The position numbers and the translations under genes were made by a program. From the NCBI GenBank assembly GCA_021371995.1, contig JAJFVA010000011.1, positions 1-64,000 on the forward strand: a DNA stretch of 64,000 nt, written 5' to 3'. This document shows, one piece after another, positions 56,464 through 64,000 of the stretch. Origin of the DNA: Methanoregulaceae archaeon. GTDB taxonomy: Archaea > Halobacteriota > Methanomicrobia > Methanomicrobiales > Methanospirillaceae. Below the pieces are notes generated by a model. The model had not been told where the DNA came from and did not search any database. It saw nothing but the letters and a program-made list of their open reading frames with translations. How positions within the stretch are numbered: position 1 is the first letter of the stretch; each line of letters opens with the position of its first letter.

Positions 56464-57156
56464 TCATGATAGTTCGAGATCTAACTGTTGGCCCTGCAGT
56501 TCAGGGACGAAAGAGAATTCAAATACATCGATGTTATTCTCCTGCCTTACGATGATCACTTCGTAGGTTCCATACAGGAGACGAAACGAGGCAAGCCCCT
56601 TGTTATCGGTGATATCGTTCGCAACGATCTGGCCGTCCTTCCGGATCCTTATGGGGACGCCTGGTAGGGTAAATCCGTCTTTTTTCAGAGCAATAACCGC
56701 CCTTCCAACCCCCTCCGCCTTTTTACCGAGCTCAGGGATGCCAAGCGTGTAATGCGTAGTGAAATGGCTTTTATCATAAATCCTACAGGAGAACACAATA
56801 CGTTCGATAACCTCAGGATTTACCGGATAGAGGGTAAACCGGTCATCGCCCCGGGTAAGGTAGACCGCCTTATTGCCGTACAGCTCTCCCTTGCTGTCTG
56901 CAAGCACGGCACCTTCCGGCTCACCGTTGATAAAGAGCAGGTAAATTTTTTTATGTTGAACCCCGCTCACTGCTACACCATGGAACTTTTTATCACGTGC
57001 AGCATTGAGTAGACCTGAATACGGATAAACCCCCTCGGGAGGGATTTCCCGGATCAGGATATCAATATTCTCGGCAGTACCTGCCACTACCATTCCTCCT
57101 TGATGTATAGATGCCCCATCAGGGTATCCTCGTACCTTGATAGATGCAGATACCAC
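56464..57156 (-). CDS. Hypothetical protein with C-terminal beta-sandwich-like domain
   Basis: 230 residues, unknown function. The N-terminal half has the sequence KFHGVAVSGVQHKKIYLLFI near 57-76 and resembles the small PATAN-like modules; the C-terminal part (IALKKDGFTLPGVPIRIRKD ... DNKGLASFRLLYGTYEVIIV) looks like a carboxypeptidase-regulatory/Ig-like fold. GTG 57156 is used because GGAGAGGAG lies 9 nt before it; an internal ATG 57093 with AAGGAGGA is an alternative. Divergent from the prepilin peptidase across an AAATATTAA element. Confidence 0.65.
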   Translation of the reverse strand: MVSASIKVRGYPDGASIHQGGMVVAGTAENIDILIREIPPEGVYPYSGLLNAARDKKFHGVAVSGVQHKKIYLLFINGEPEGAVLADSKGELYGNKAVYLTRGDDRFTLYPVNPEVIERIVFSCRIYDKSHFTTHYTLGIPELGKKAEGVGRAVIALKKDGFTLPGVPIRIRKDGQIVANDITDNKGLASFRLLYGTYEVIIVRQENNIDVFEFSFVPELQGQQLDLELS

Positions 57157-57189
57157 TTATTTCTTCTCCTCTCCGCCTTTCAGATGGCG

Positions 57190-57200
57190 AGAAATATTAA
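57190..57200. promoter_or_regulatory. Possible bidirectional TATA element
   Basis: GAAATATTAA is centred 39 bp from GTG 57156 (minus) and about 35 bp from TTG 57230 (plus), so one element could serve both genes. Weaker than the nrdJ/cbiP case. Confidence 0.35.
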
Positions 57201-57229
57201 CGAGAAAGGAGAACGTTAATAAGAGATTC

Positions 57230-58198
57230 TTGATATCCCTGCTGATAATCCCTGCCCTTGCAATCACCATCACCCTCTGTTATGCCTCGTTGCTTGATAT
57301 CCGGGAACGCCGGGTCCCGTTCCGGACCTGGTATCCGATGCTTGCATTTATCATTCCAGTATCCACCATTGTTTTTGGATTATATCTTTTAAATCTCGAT
57401 AATTTTCAATTTGTTACATTCATATTGCTTATTCTCGCAATAGCATCAGGTCTCCTCGGATTTGACTATTACTATACAAAATACAGGTACGAGGTAAAAC
57501 CAACCAGAAAAGATGTTTTCACCCAGGGGATCTACTGGCTGTTATTTTCAATTCCTGTTTCATCTCTCCTTTACGGTTTCCTTACTGGTACGATTTTAGT
57601 AATCAGCATTGTCGCAGTTATTTTCTGTGCCCTTGTTTATATTTTCGGGATATATCTCTATGGCGGGGCAGATTCTTTCGCATTGCTGGCAATAGGTGTT
57701 GGGATACCCCTATTTCCTGTTGAACCGCTGTGCGGATATCCCCTGACTAATTATTTCCCCTGGTCAGCATTCCTCAACGCTCTTGTTTTGAATATCATAG
57801 CCCCGGTTGGTATTTTCCTGTTCAATAGATACCGCTCCAATAACGCACCACTCCGCTATCAGTTTCTCGGATTCCCGGTAAAGGGTGATGAAATTCAGAA
57901 TACATACGGTTTCGTCATGGAGGTAATAGAGGAAAAGGAGGGAGTAATGCAACGGAGATTCCTCACATTCAGAGAAATAATGGGCAGTATTTTTTCCAGG
58001 AGCAATCGGATTTATACAAAGGATCTTAAGACAGCCCCTGATAAATACCATGAAGAACTTAAAATTTTTAAAAAAGCGGGAACAGTCTGGATATCATACG
58101 GAGTTCCTTTCATAGTGCCTATCACGGCAGGCCTGATAAGTGCCATATTTATTGGTGACATTATCTTCATAATAATGAAATTTGTGGCAGGATTCTAA
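57230..58198 (+). CDS. Archaeal prepilin/preflagellin peptidase (A24 family)
   Basis: 322-residue membrane aspartyl protease that trims class III signal peptides of pilins. The two catalytic aspartates are in [12 protein letters not shown] (about 20-31) and [16 protein letters not shown] (about 142-157, GGxD). At least six hydrophobic helices are visible, with a soluble C-terminal portion. No ATG precedes helix 1; TTG 57230 places the start directly before it, while TTG 57137 would add 31 hydrophilic residues. The stop overlaps hisI. Likely processes pilins of the nearby FlaI/FlaJ system. Confidence 0.85.
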   Translation: MISLLIIPALAITITLCYASLLDIRERRVPFRTWYPMLAFIIPVSTIVFGLYLLNLDNFQFVTFILLILAIASGLLGFDYYYTKYRYEVKPTRKDVFTQGIYWLLFSIPVSSLLYGFLTGTILVISIVAVIFCALVYIFGIYLYGGADSFALLAIGVGIPLFPVEPLCGYPLTNYFPWSAFLNALVLNIIAPVGIFLFNRYRSNNAPLRYQFLGFPVKGDEIQNTYGFVMEVIEEKEGVMQRRFLTFREIMGSIFSRSNRIYTKDLKTAPDKYHEELKIFKKAGTVWISYGVPFIVPITAGLISAIFIGDIIFIIMKFVAGF

Positions 58199-58566
58199 TG
58201 ATCAATCTAAAATACGAGAAAGGTCTGATCCCGGTCGTGGTTCAGGATATCATGACCCTTGAAGTACTGATGGTGGCCTATGCAAATGAAGAGGCTGTCC
58301 GGCTTACCCGGGATACCGGGTTTGCTCATTATTTCAGCCGGAGCAGGAAGAAGATCTGGAAGAAAGGGGAGGAGAGCGGTCATGTCCAGAAAGTCAGGCA
58401 GGTCCTGGTCGACTGTGATGAGGACTGCCTCCTCTACCTTGTTGAACAGACAGGTGCTGCATGTCATACCGGGTACCAGACCTGTTTTTACAGGACCCTT
58501 GATGGTGAGATCATCTCTGAACTGGTGTTTGATCCTTCTATGGTATACGTGAATAAAGGTCAATGA
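58198..58566 (+). CDS. hisI: Phosphoribosyl-AMP cyclohydrolase
   Basis: Third step of histidine synthesis. 122-residue archaeal HisI with [61 protein letters not shown] and CFYRTLD, including the zinc-ligand Cys and the D-x-D-x-D-like metal site. The ATG overlaps the peptidase stop by 1 nt (TAATG), an unexpected pairing. Confidence 0.96.
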   Translation: MINLKYEKGLIPVVVQDIMTLEVLMVAYANEEAVRLTRDTGFAHYFSRSRKKIWKKGEESGHVQKVRQVLVDCDEDCLLYLVEQTGAACHTGYQTCFYRTLDGEIISELVFDPSMVYVNKGQ

Positions 58567-58842
58567 ACAATAAATTGGTAAATTTATGGAATTATTGTGT
58601 ATTGTGGAATGAGCATGATATGAACTGGCTTATTCCTTGGAGAATTGCATTTCCATTATTTTGTTGTATTCAGGTTCGGTCTGTTTTAACCCCTTATTAT
58701 CGGGTATTTTTATCAAAAAAATGAACCGACAGGTAAAAAATAATAACTTCAGAATGATAAACTGTAACCGCTGGACTATATCCAGATCATAGTGTATAGC
58801 AAATCCGAATACCATAATTGAATTGAAAATAGGTGAGAGCTT
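58567..58842. other. A/T-rich intergenic region
   Basis: 276 nt, markedly A/T rich compared with neighbours. It probably holds the hisI terminator (T-rich runs at 58705-58715) and the promoter of the PIN-ATPase gene. A 61-codon frame on the minus strand is A/T driven and was not called. Confidence 0.4.
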
Positions 58843-60726
58843 TTGAAATTAGTACCTGATACCAGCGTCGTTATCGATGGCCGTATCACCTCAATGATAA
58901 AAACTGGTGAATATAAAGGTGCATCCATAATCATACCCGAAGCGGTTGTGGCCGAACTCGAGGCACAGGCCAACCAGGGGCGGGAGATCGGCTTTTCCGG
59001 TCTTACCGAACTCCAGGCCCTCTGCAGAATGGCAGAAGAGGGCATAATCCAGATCACATTTACCGGAGTGAGGCCGACACTCGAGCAGGTCAAGCTTGCC
59101 AGCGGAGGGGAGATTGACGCCCTGATACGGAATGCCGCAATAGAGCACGATGCCAAATTCATCACAAGTGATATTGTGCAGGCAGAGGTGGCAAAGGCCA
59201 AGGGGCTTGATGTTCTGTACCTGCGGCCCCAGATAGAGGGATTCACACCTCTTGCGATTGATCAGTTCTTTGATGAGCATACCATGGCTGTCTATCTCAA
59301 GGAAAGGGTCCCGCCCATGGCACGCAAGGGATCGGTAAAAGAGATGCGGCTGGTAAAGATCCGTGATCAGCCACTTACCGATTATGAATTGAGGAACATA
59401 GCACAGGAGATCCTCGAACGTGCAAAGCGCCACCCGGATGGATTCATCGAGATCGAGAAGAGGGGTGTTACGGTGGTGCAGATCGGATCGATGCGGATAG
59501 CGATTGCCCGCCGGCCGTTTTCTGACGGTATGGAGATCACCGCCGTCCGGCCGATTGCCGATGTGCATCTTGAGAGTTTCAACAAGGCAACCGTAATCAA
59601 GAACAGGATCATGGGAGACAAGCGGGGACTGCTGATTGCAGGACCTCCTGGAGCCGGGAAGACCACCCTTGCGCAGAGTATCGCCACCTACCTGGCAGAA
59701 CATGGTTTTATCGTAAAAACCATGGAAGCACCCCGTGAACTCCAGGTTCCCGACCATATCACTCAGTATACGAGCCTTGAAGGCAGCATGGAAAATACTG
59801 CTGATGTCCTGCTCCTGGTGCGACCTGATTTTGTTATCTTCGACGAGCTGCGGAAAAATGAGGACTTCAGGGTGTTTGCCGACATGAGGCTTGCCGGGAT
59901 CGGTATGATCGGTGTCGTACACGCTATTGGCACTCATGATGCCCTCCAGCGTTTCTCAGACAGGGTCGACTTTGGCGTACTCCCCCAGATAATCAACACA
60001 ATTATCTTTGTTGACAAAGGCGAGATAACAAATGTTTACGATGTGGGGTTCACCATCAAGGTGCCTGAGGGGATGTCAAGCGAGATCAACCTGCGACCGG
60101 TGACAATGGTCTCTGATTATGAGACAGGAGAACTGTTGTTTGAGATCTTCAAGTATGATTCTGAAACGATCGTAATGCCGGTCATGCGGCCTGTTACAGC
60201 AGTAGCTCCCTTGAAACCGCCTGTTATCCAGAAGGAGATAGTGGAAACCTCTGCCTGGAAGATCAGCGAACGGGATATCCAGAGAGAGATCGGGCGATAT
60301 ACAGAGGGGTTTGTGGATGTTCACATGCTTTCTGATACCAAAGCGGTCGTTTATATTGATGATAAGGATGTCCCGGCGGCAATCGGCAAAGGCGGAAAGA
60401 ACATTGCCGGTATTGTGAACAAGGTCGGCATCGGCATCGATATCCGTCCGCGAAGCGAACTTGAAAAGCAGCCTGCACCGCCACAGCCCGAAGAGGAATT
60501 CCAGCTGGGAGGCGGGGTGAAGATCCGGATGGACAAGAAGCAGCTTGCCATTATCTGCCCTGAGCAGGCAGGCAAGATTGTCGATGTTTTTGCCGGGAAG
60601 GAATATCTCTTCACCGCCACAGTGAACGACACCGGGGAGATACACCTTGCGAAGAATTCGAGCATAGCACAGGAAATGATCAAGCGGTATAATGAAGGAG
60701 ATTCTATCCGGTTACGACCGGTATAA
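58843..60726 (+). CDS. PIN-domain, RecA-like ATPase and KH protein
   Basis: 627 residues with three parts: an N-terminal PIN domain (LVPDTSVVIDG, with acidic residues near 7, 91 in EIDALI and 109 in TSDIV), a T4P/VirB11-like ATPase with Walker A LIAGPPGAGKTTLAQ (about 263-277) and DFVIFDELR, and a C-terminal KH domain with IGKGGKNIAGI (about 511-521) plus an extra small domain. The archaeal family (sometimes called PINc/VapC ATPase) is thought to act on RNA but is not well characterised. Start TTG 58843 is preceded by a GGTGAG ribosome-binding site. Confidence 0.93.
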   Translation: MKLVPDTSVVIDGRITSMIKTGEYKGASIIIPEAVVAELEAQANQGREIGFSGLTELQALCRMAEEGIIQITFTGVRPTLEQVKLASGGEIDALIRNAAIEHDAKFITSDIVQAEVAKAKGLDVLYLRPQIEGFTPLAIDQFFDEHTMAVYLKERVPPMARKGSVKEMRLVKIRDQPLTDYELRNIAQEILERAKRHPDGFIEIEKRGVTVVQIGSMRIAIARRPFSDGMEITAVRPIADVHLESFNKATVIKNRIMGDKRGLLIAGPPGAGKTTLAQSIATYLAEHGFIVKTMEAPRELQVPDHITQYTSLEGSMENTADVLLLVRPDFVIFDELRKNEDFRVFADMRLAGIGMIGVVHAIGTHDALQRFSDRVDFGVLPQIINTIIFVDKGEITNVYDVGFTIKVPEGMSSEINLRPVTMVSDYETGELLFEIFKYDSETIVMPVMRPVTAVAPLKPPVIQKEIVETSAWKISERDIQREIGRYTEGFVDVHMLSDTKAVVYIDDKDVPAAIGKGGKNIAGIVNKVGIGIDIRPRSELEKQPAPPQPEEEFQLGGGVKIRMDKKQLAIICPEQAGKIVDVFAGKEYLFTATVNDTGEIHLAKNSSIAQEMIKRYNEGDSIRLRPV

Positions 60727-60778
60727 CTGACTTTTTGATATTTTTGGGTTTTAATGATATTTCAAAAGGTGAATATGC

Positions 60779-63559
60779 GTGAGCGGACCTGATATGCGGC
60801 AGATTGAGCGTGAGACCCTCCTCTTATGGGAGCACGCTTTTGAGCCCGATCCCACATTGGGAGAGAAGTTTTACCTGAACGTGGCATATCCCTATCCCAG
60901 CGGGGCGATGCATGTGGGACATGGCAGGACCTATATTGCCCCCGATGTCATCGCCCGTTTCTGGCGTATGAGGGGAAGAACTGTCCTTTACCCGATGGCA
61001 TTCCATGTGACCGGTGCCCCGGTGATAGGAATATCCAAGCGCATCTCGAGGGGGGATCAGAAAGCGGTATCCCTTTACCGGGATCTCTACAAGGTTCCCC
61101 CTGATGTACTGGCTGCATTTACCGACCCTCTGGCTATTGTCAGGCATTTTTCTGATGAATACCAGCGTGTGATGAGTGAATGCGGCATCTCAATCGATTG
61201 GCGGCGGCGCTTCACCACTGTAGATCCCCAGTACAGCAGATTCATCGAATGGCAGTGGAAACACCTCAGAGAGGAGGGTCATGTCGTTAAGGGAGCCCAT
61301 CCGGTGAGGTACTGCACCCAGTGTGACAACCCGGTGGGAGATCATGATCTCCTTGAAGGGGAAAAAGCAGAGATCCTTAAATTTACCCTTGTCATGTTCC
61401 GGTGGAATGATGCCCTGATTCCCACCGCCACCCTGCGGCCGGAGACAATCTACGGGGTTACCAATCTCTGGGTTAACCCGGACGTGACGTACGTGAGAGT
61501 AAAAGTTGACGGGGTGATATGGATTGTCAGCAGGCAGGCTGCGCAGAAGTTCACGCTCCAGGACCATTCTGTCGAAATACTTGGCGAGCTAGCGGGTTCT
61601 TCCCTTATCGACCAGGTCGTGTCACACCCACTCTGCGGTGAAATCCCGATCCTGCCTGCCCGGTTTGTAGACCCGGACATGGCAAGCGGTATAGTAATGA
61701 GTGTTCCCGCTCATGCCCCATTTGATTATATCGCCCTCCGTGACCTCCAGTCTCTGGGAGAATACACCGGAATCACTCCAGTGCCGCTTATCACGGTTCC
61801 AGGCTACGGTACACTTCCTGCCAGAGATGCGGTCGAAAGGGCAGGGATCAAAAACCAGGATGATCCCCGGATGGAAACGCTCACGCAGGAGGTATACAGT
61901 GCTGAGTTTGGTTCCGGCCGGTTATATGAGAAGTACGGTGGAGCCCCGGTAAAGGTGGCAAGGGATGCAGTTGCTGCCCTGATGATCAGACAGTATGGAT
62001 CCGTTCCTATGTATGAGTTTGATACCCGATCCGTGATCTGCAGATGTGGCGGGCAGGTATTTGTCAAAATTCTTCACGATCAGTGGTTCCTCCAGTACAG
62101 TGACCCTGCATGGAAAGCACAGGTATCATCCCTCCTGGAACAGATGTGTCTTGTACCTCCTGAAGTGAGGGCCGAGTTCGAGAGGACTGTGGACTGGCTT
62201 AAGGATTGGGCCTGCACCCGTAAGGTGGGACTCGGGACGCGCCTTCCCTGGGACCCGGCATGGCTGATCGAGCCGCTGTCTGACTCCACGGTCTACATGG
62301 CATATTATACCATTGCCCATCACCTGAAGTCGATATCCCCTGACCTCCTCACTCCGGAGGTCTTTGATTATATCTTCCTTGGAAAGGAGACATCCTCACT
62401 CCCGGAGCGCGAAAAACTGGATGCAATGCGGAAGGAATTTTTATTCTGGTATCCTTATGACTTCAGGTTCTCTGCCAAGGATCTTATCTCAAACCACCTG
62501 ACCTTCCAGCTGTTCCACCATGTCGCCATCTTCCCTGGGGCCCTTCTCCCGCGGGGGATGGTGGTCTTTGGCATGGGGCTCCTGAACGGGGCAAAGATGT
62601 CCTCGTCCAAAGGTAATGTCTTCCTCCTTGAAGATGCCCTTCATGAATTTGGCGCTGATACCGTCCGGATGTTCCTTGTCGGGAGTGCAGAGCCCTGGCA
62701 GGATTTTGACTGGAGAAATGAGCTCGTTGCATCCACACGGCGCCAGATTGAACGGTTCATAAGCACGGTGGAAGAATCACATAATGCAACCGGTATACCT
62801 GATGATCTTGACGGATGGCTTGCAAGCAGACTCCAGGGACACATTGCCCGCATGACTGAAGCACTGGAACACTTTCAGACCCGGCAGGCTCTCCAGGAGG
62901 CATTCTTCGGGATAGAGTCCGACCTTAAATGGTACCGGAAGAGACTCCCTGCAGGGTCTGATGGAAGCAGGTATCTCTGGGAACTCTGCTCGGTCTGGGT
63001 CAGGCTGCTCGCACCGGTCATCCCCTTTACCTGCGAGTACCTGTGGAAGAAGTTAGGCAATACCGATCTTGTCTCTTTTGCCCCCTGGCCTGTACCAGAC
63101 CCGGCGGCAGTTGACAGGAAACTCGAACTTGCAGAAGATCTCCTCTCGCGGACTGTTGAGGACATCGAGTCAATTGTGAAGATCATCCAGATGGCCCCTT
63201 CTGCAATCACCATCTATACTGCACCGGAATGGAAACGCAGGGTGTTTGTGGCTGTCGCTGCGGCAGAGAACAAGGGCACCGTGATTAAGGAGATTATGAA
63301 AGAGGAGGAGATGAGAAAGAGGGGCAGGGAAGTGACCGATACCGTGCGGCAGTGCACCATGCTCATACACCGGCTGCCACCCCAGATTATCTCCCAGCTT
63401 ATTGAGGAGATTCCGGATGAGCAGGCGATCTTCCGGAAGGCATCAGGTTTCCTCGAAAAGGAATTTGGGGTCACCGTAACTGTGCGTGATACCGGAGAGA
63501 GCATGCATGCGAAGGCAGCCCTGGCCCTCCCCTTTAAGCCGGCGCTTGTTATCGAATAG
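60779..63559 (+). CDS. leuS: Leucine--tRNA ligase (archaeal type)
   Basis: 926-residue class I synthetase. HIGH-type [19 protein letters not shown] (about 33-51), the KMSKS-type [13 protein letters not shown] near 607, the editing domain (residues about 180-450, [14 protein letters not shown]), and the zinc/Cys motif [11 protein letters not shown] are present. Start GTG 60779 follows AAAGGTGA; the ATG three bases earlier stops after five codons. Monocistronic by spacing. Confidence 0.97.
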   Translation: MSGPDMRQIERETLLLWEHAFEPDPTLGEKFYLNVAYPYPSGAMHVGHGRTYIAPDVIARFWRMRGRTVLYPMAFHVTGAPVIGISKRISRGDQKAVSLYRDLYKVPPDVLAAFTDPLAIVRHFSDEYQRVMSECGISIDWRRRFTTVDPQYSRFIEWQWKHLREEGHVVKGAHPVRYCTQCDNPVGDHDLLEGEKAEILKFTLVMFRWNDALIPTATLRPETIYGVTNLWVNPDVTYVRVKVDGVIWIVSRQAAQKFTLQDHSVEILGELAGSSLIDQVVSHPLCGEIPILPARFVDPDMASGIVMSVPAHAPFDYIALRDLQSLGEYTGITPVPLITVPGYGTLPARDAVERAGIKNQDDPRMETLTQEVYSAEFGSGRLYEKYGGAPVKVARDAVAALMIRQYGSVPMYEFDTRSVICRCGGQVFVKILHDQWFLQYSDPAWKAQVSSLLEQMCLVPPEVRAEFERTVDWLKDWACTRKVGLGTRLPWDPAWLIEPLSDSTVYMAYYTIAHHLKSISPDLLTPEVFDYIFLGKETSSLPEREKLDAMRKEFLFWYPYDFRFSAKDLISNHLTFQLFHHVAIFPGALLPRGMVVFGMGLLNGAKMSSSKGNVFLLEDALHEFGADTVRMFLVGSAEPWQDFDWRNELVASTRRQIERFISTVEESHNATGIPDDLDGWLASRLQGHIARMTEALEHFQTRQALQEAFFGIESDLKWYRKRLPAGSDGSRYLWELCSVWVRLLAPVIPFTCEYLWKKLGNTDLVSFAPWPVPDPAAVDRKLELAEDLLSRTVEDIESIVKIIQMAPSAITIYTAPEWKRRVFVAVAAAENKGTVIKEIMKEEEMRKRGREVTDTVRQCTMLIHRLPPQIISQLIEEIPDEQAIFRKASGFLEKEFGVTVTVRDTGESMHAKAALALPFKPALVIE

Positions 63560-63568
63560 AAGAGCAGA

Positions 63569-63886
63569 TCAGGCTTCCTCTATACTTTTTGACTTTTTCA
63601 CCCGTTCCTTTGTAGAAAAACCCGTCACCATGTCGAGATATTTCCGGAAGCGCCTGTTGGTGTCAAGGATCATCTCATCCGATGCCTCCTTATCTGACTC
63701 GGTGCGTACGATCAGGGTTTTCCCACCGCTTCCCGTTGTCACTTCGAGAAGTCGAAGTGCACCATAGCTAATCTGATAGCGATCTCCCTGTTTTTTTACA
63801 TCAGTGCCGAAGCACTCTTTTAAACCTTCGACCATTGTGGTGTTCAGATCTTTTGTAAACCCGCGTTTTACCGGATACTCTTGCAT
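63569..63886 (-). CDS. DUF5611-like conserved archaeal protein
   Basis: 105 residues, unknown function, matching (from memory) the archaeal DUF5611/COG4004 group. It starts QEYPVKRGFTKDLNTTMVEG and ends with a basic KERVKKSKSIEEA tail; a middle strand GALRLLEVTTGSGGKTLIV is conserved. Note that the frame stays open upstream of the ATG to the window edge (about 38 codons), so the true start could lie further right or the 5' part of another gene could be fused. Converges with leuS after 9 nt. Confidence 0.72.
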   Translation of the reverse strand: MQEYPVKRGFTKDLNTTMVEGLKECFGTDVKKQGDRYQISYGALRLLEVTTGSGGKTLIVRTESDKEASDEMILDTNRRFRKYLDMVTGFSTKERVKKSKSIEEA

Positions 63887-64000
63887 AATACTTTTTACAT
63901 TGGAAAGATATGTTAAGCTAATGTCACCGGATTCCAGTAACGATATCAGGATATTTTCAAAACCATTGAGCCAGGAAGGTTCTTCTGTCCTTATGGGCTT

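Noticed and set aside
58630-58815. Minus-strand ORF of 61 codons in the A/T-rich gap
   Set aside because: Composition is that of the gap, no ribosome-binding site, product is a generic hydrophobic string.

Overview
The window is a chromosomal segment of a methanogenic euryarchaeon. The evidence is an archaeal 16S rRNA 5' end, archaeal RNA polymerase subunits D, K and N, topoisomerase VI, deoxyhypusine synthase, three coenzyme F420 genes (cofE, cofC, cofG), archaeal mevalonate-pathway genes and many TATA-box promoters with leaderless starts. The gene content and a moderately GC-rich composition (judged by eye) fit order Methanomicrobiales, perhaps Methanoregulaceae. The species is not determined. 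No insertion sequence, prophage, CRISPR array or integrase was seen, so this is mostly vertical core genome with a few lineage-specific accessory loci.

Layout. 1-404: 5' part of 16S rRNA (minus), followed by a gene-free 640-bp upstream region rich in inverted repeats. 1041-5715: coiled-coil protein, smc and scpA (chromosome condensation). 5952-9598: glyA, folD, a dihydropteroate-synthase-like gene and cofE. 9661-11472: divergent cofC and cofG. 11477-13442: purC, purS, purQ and a ferredoxin-thioredoxin reductase-like subunit. 13637-28826 (minus): the classical archaeal superoperon, read from tRNA-Ser through rps13, rps4, rps11, rpoD, rpl18e, rpl13, rps9, rpoN, tRNA-Pro, rpoK, eno, rps2, MEMO, mevalonate kinase, isopentenyl phosphate kinase, type 2 IPP isomerase, RNase J, prenyl diphosphate synthase and gltX, with a UbiB-family gene downstream. 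It joins transcription, translation, glycolysis and isoprenoid lipid synthesis.

28956-33966: deoxyhypusine synthase and a five-gene cluster of CBS-domain proteins (about 18 CBS modules) whose leader can form two mutually exclusive hairpins. 34188-35583: Era-like GTPase, DUF2073 and zinc-ribbon genes matching the archaeal vesicle system ArvA/ArvB/ArvC. 35930-39523: aIF1, B12-dependent ribonucleotide reductase and cobyric acid synthase; the last two diverge from one palindromic TATA element. 39590-42879: ribbon-helix-helix protein, small Cys-rich protein, and larB-nadM-coiled-coil operon. 42929-47361: small membrane protein, hisS, top6B and top6A.

47498-58198 is the most accessory-like part. 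It has a type IV pilus/secretion motor (FlaI-like ATPase and two separate FlaJ/TadC-like membrane proteins), two Roadblock/LC7 proteins, a PATAN/DUF4388-like protein, a membrane-anchored Roadblock-like protein, a MinD-like ATPase with a 45-residue single-span partner, a double V4R sensor, an unknown two-domain protein and an archaeal prepilin peptidase fused by overlap to hisI. I read it as a possible undescribed spatially regulated pilus or secretion apparatus. 58843-63886: a PIN-ATPase-KH protein, leuS and a DUF5611-like protein.
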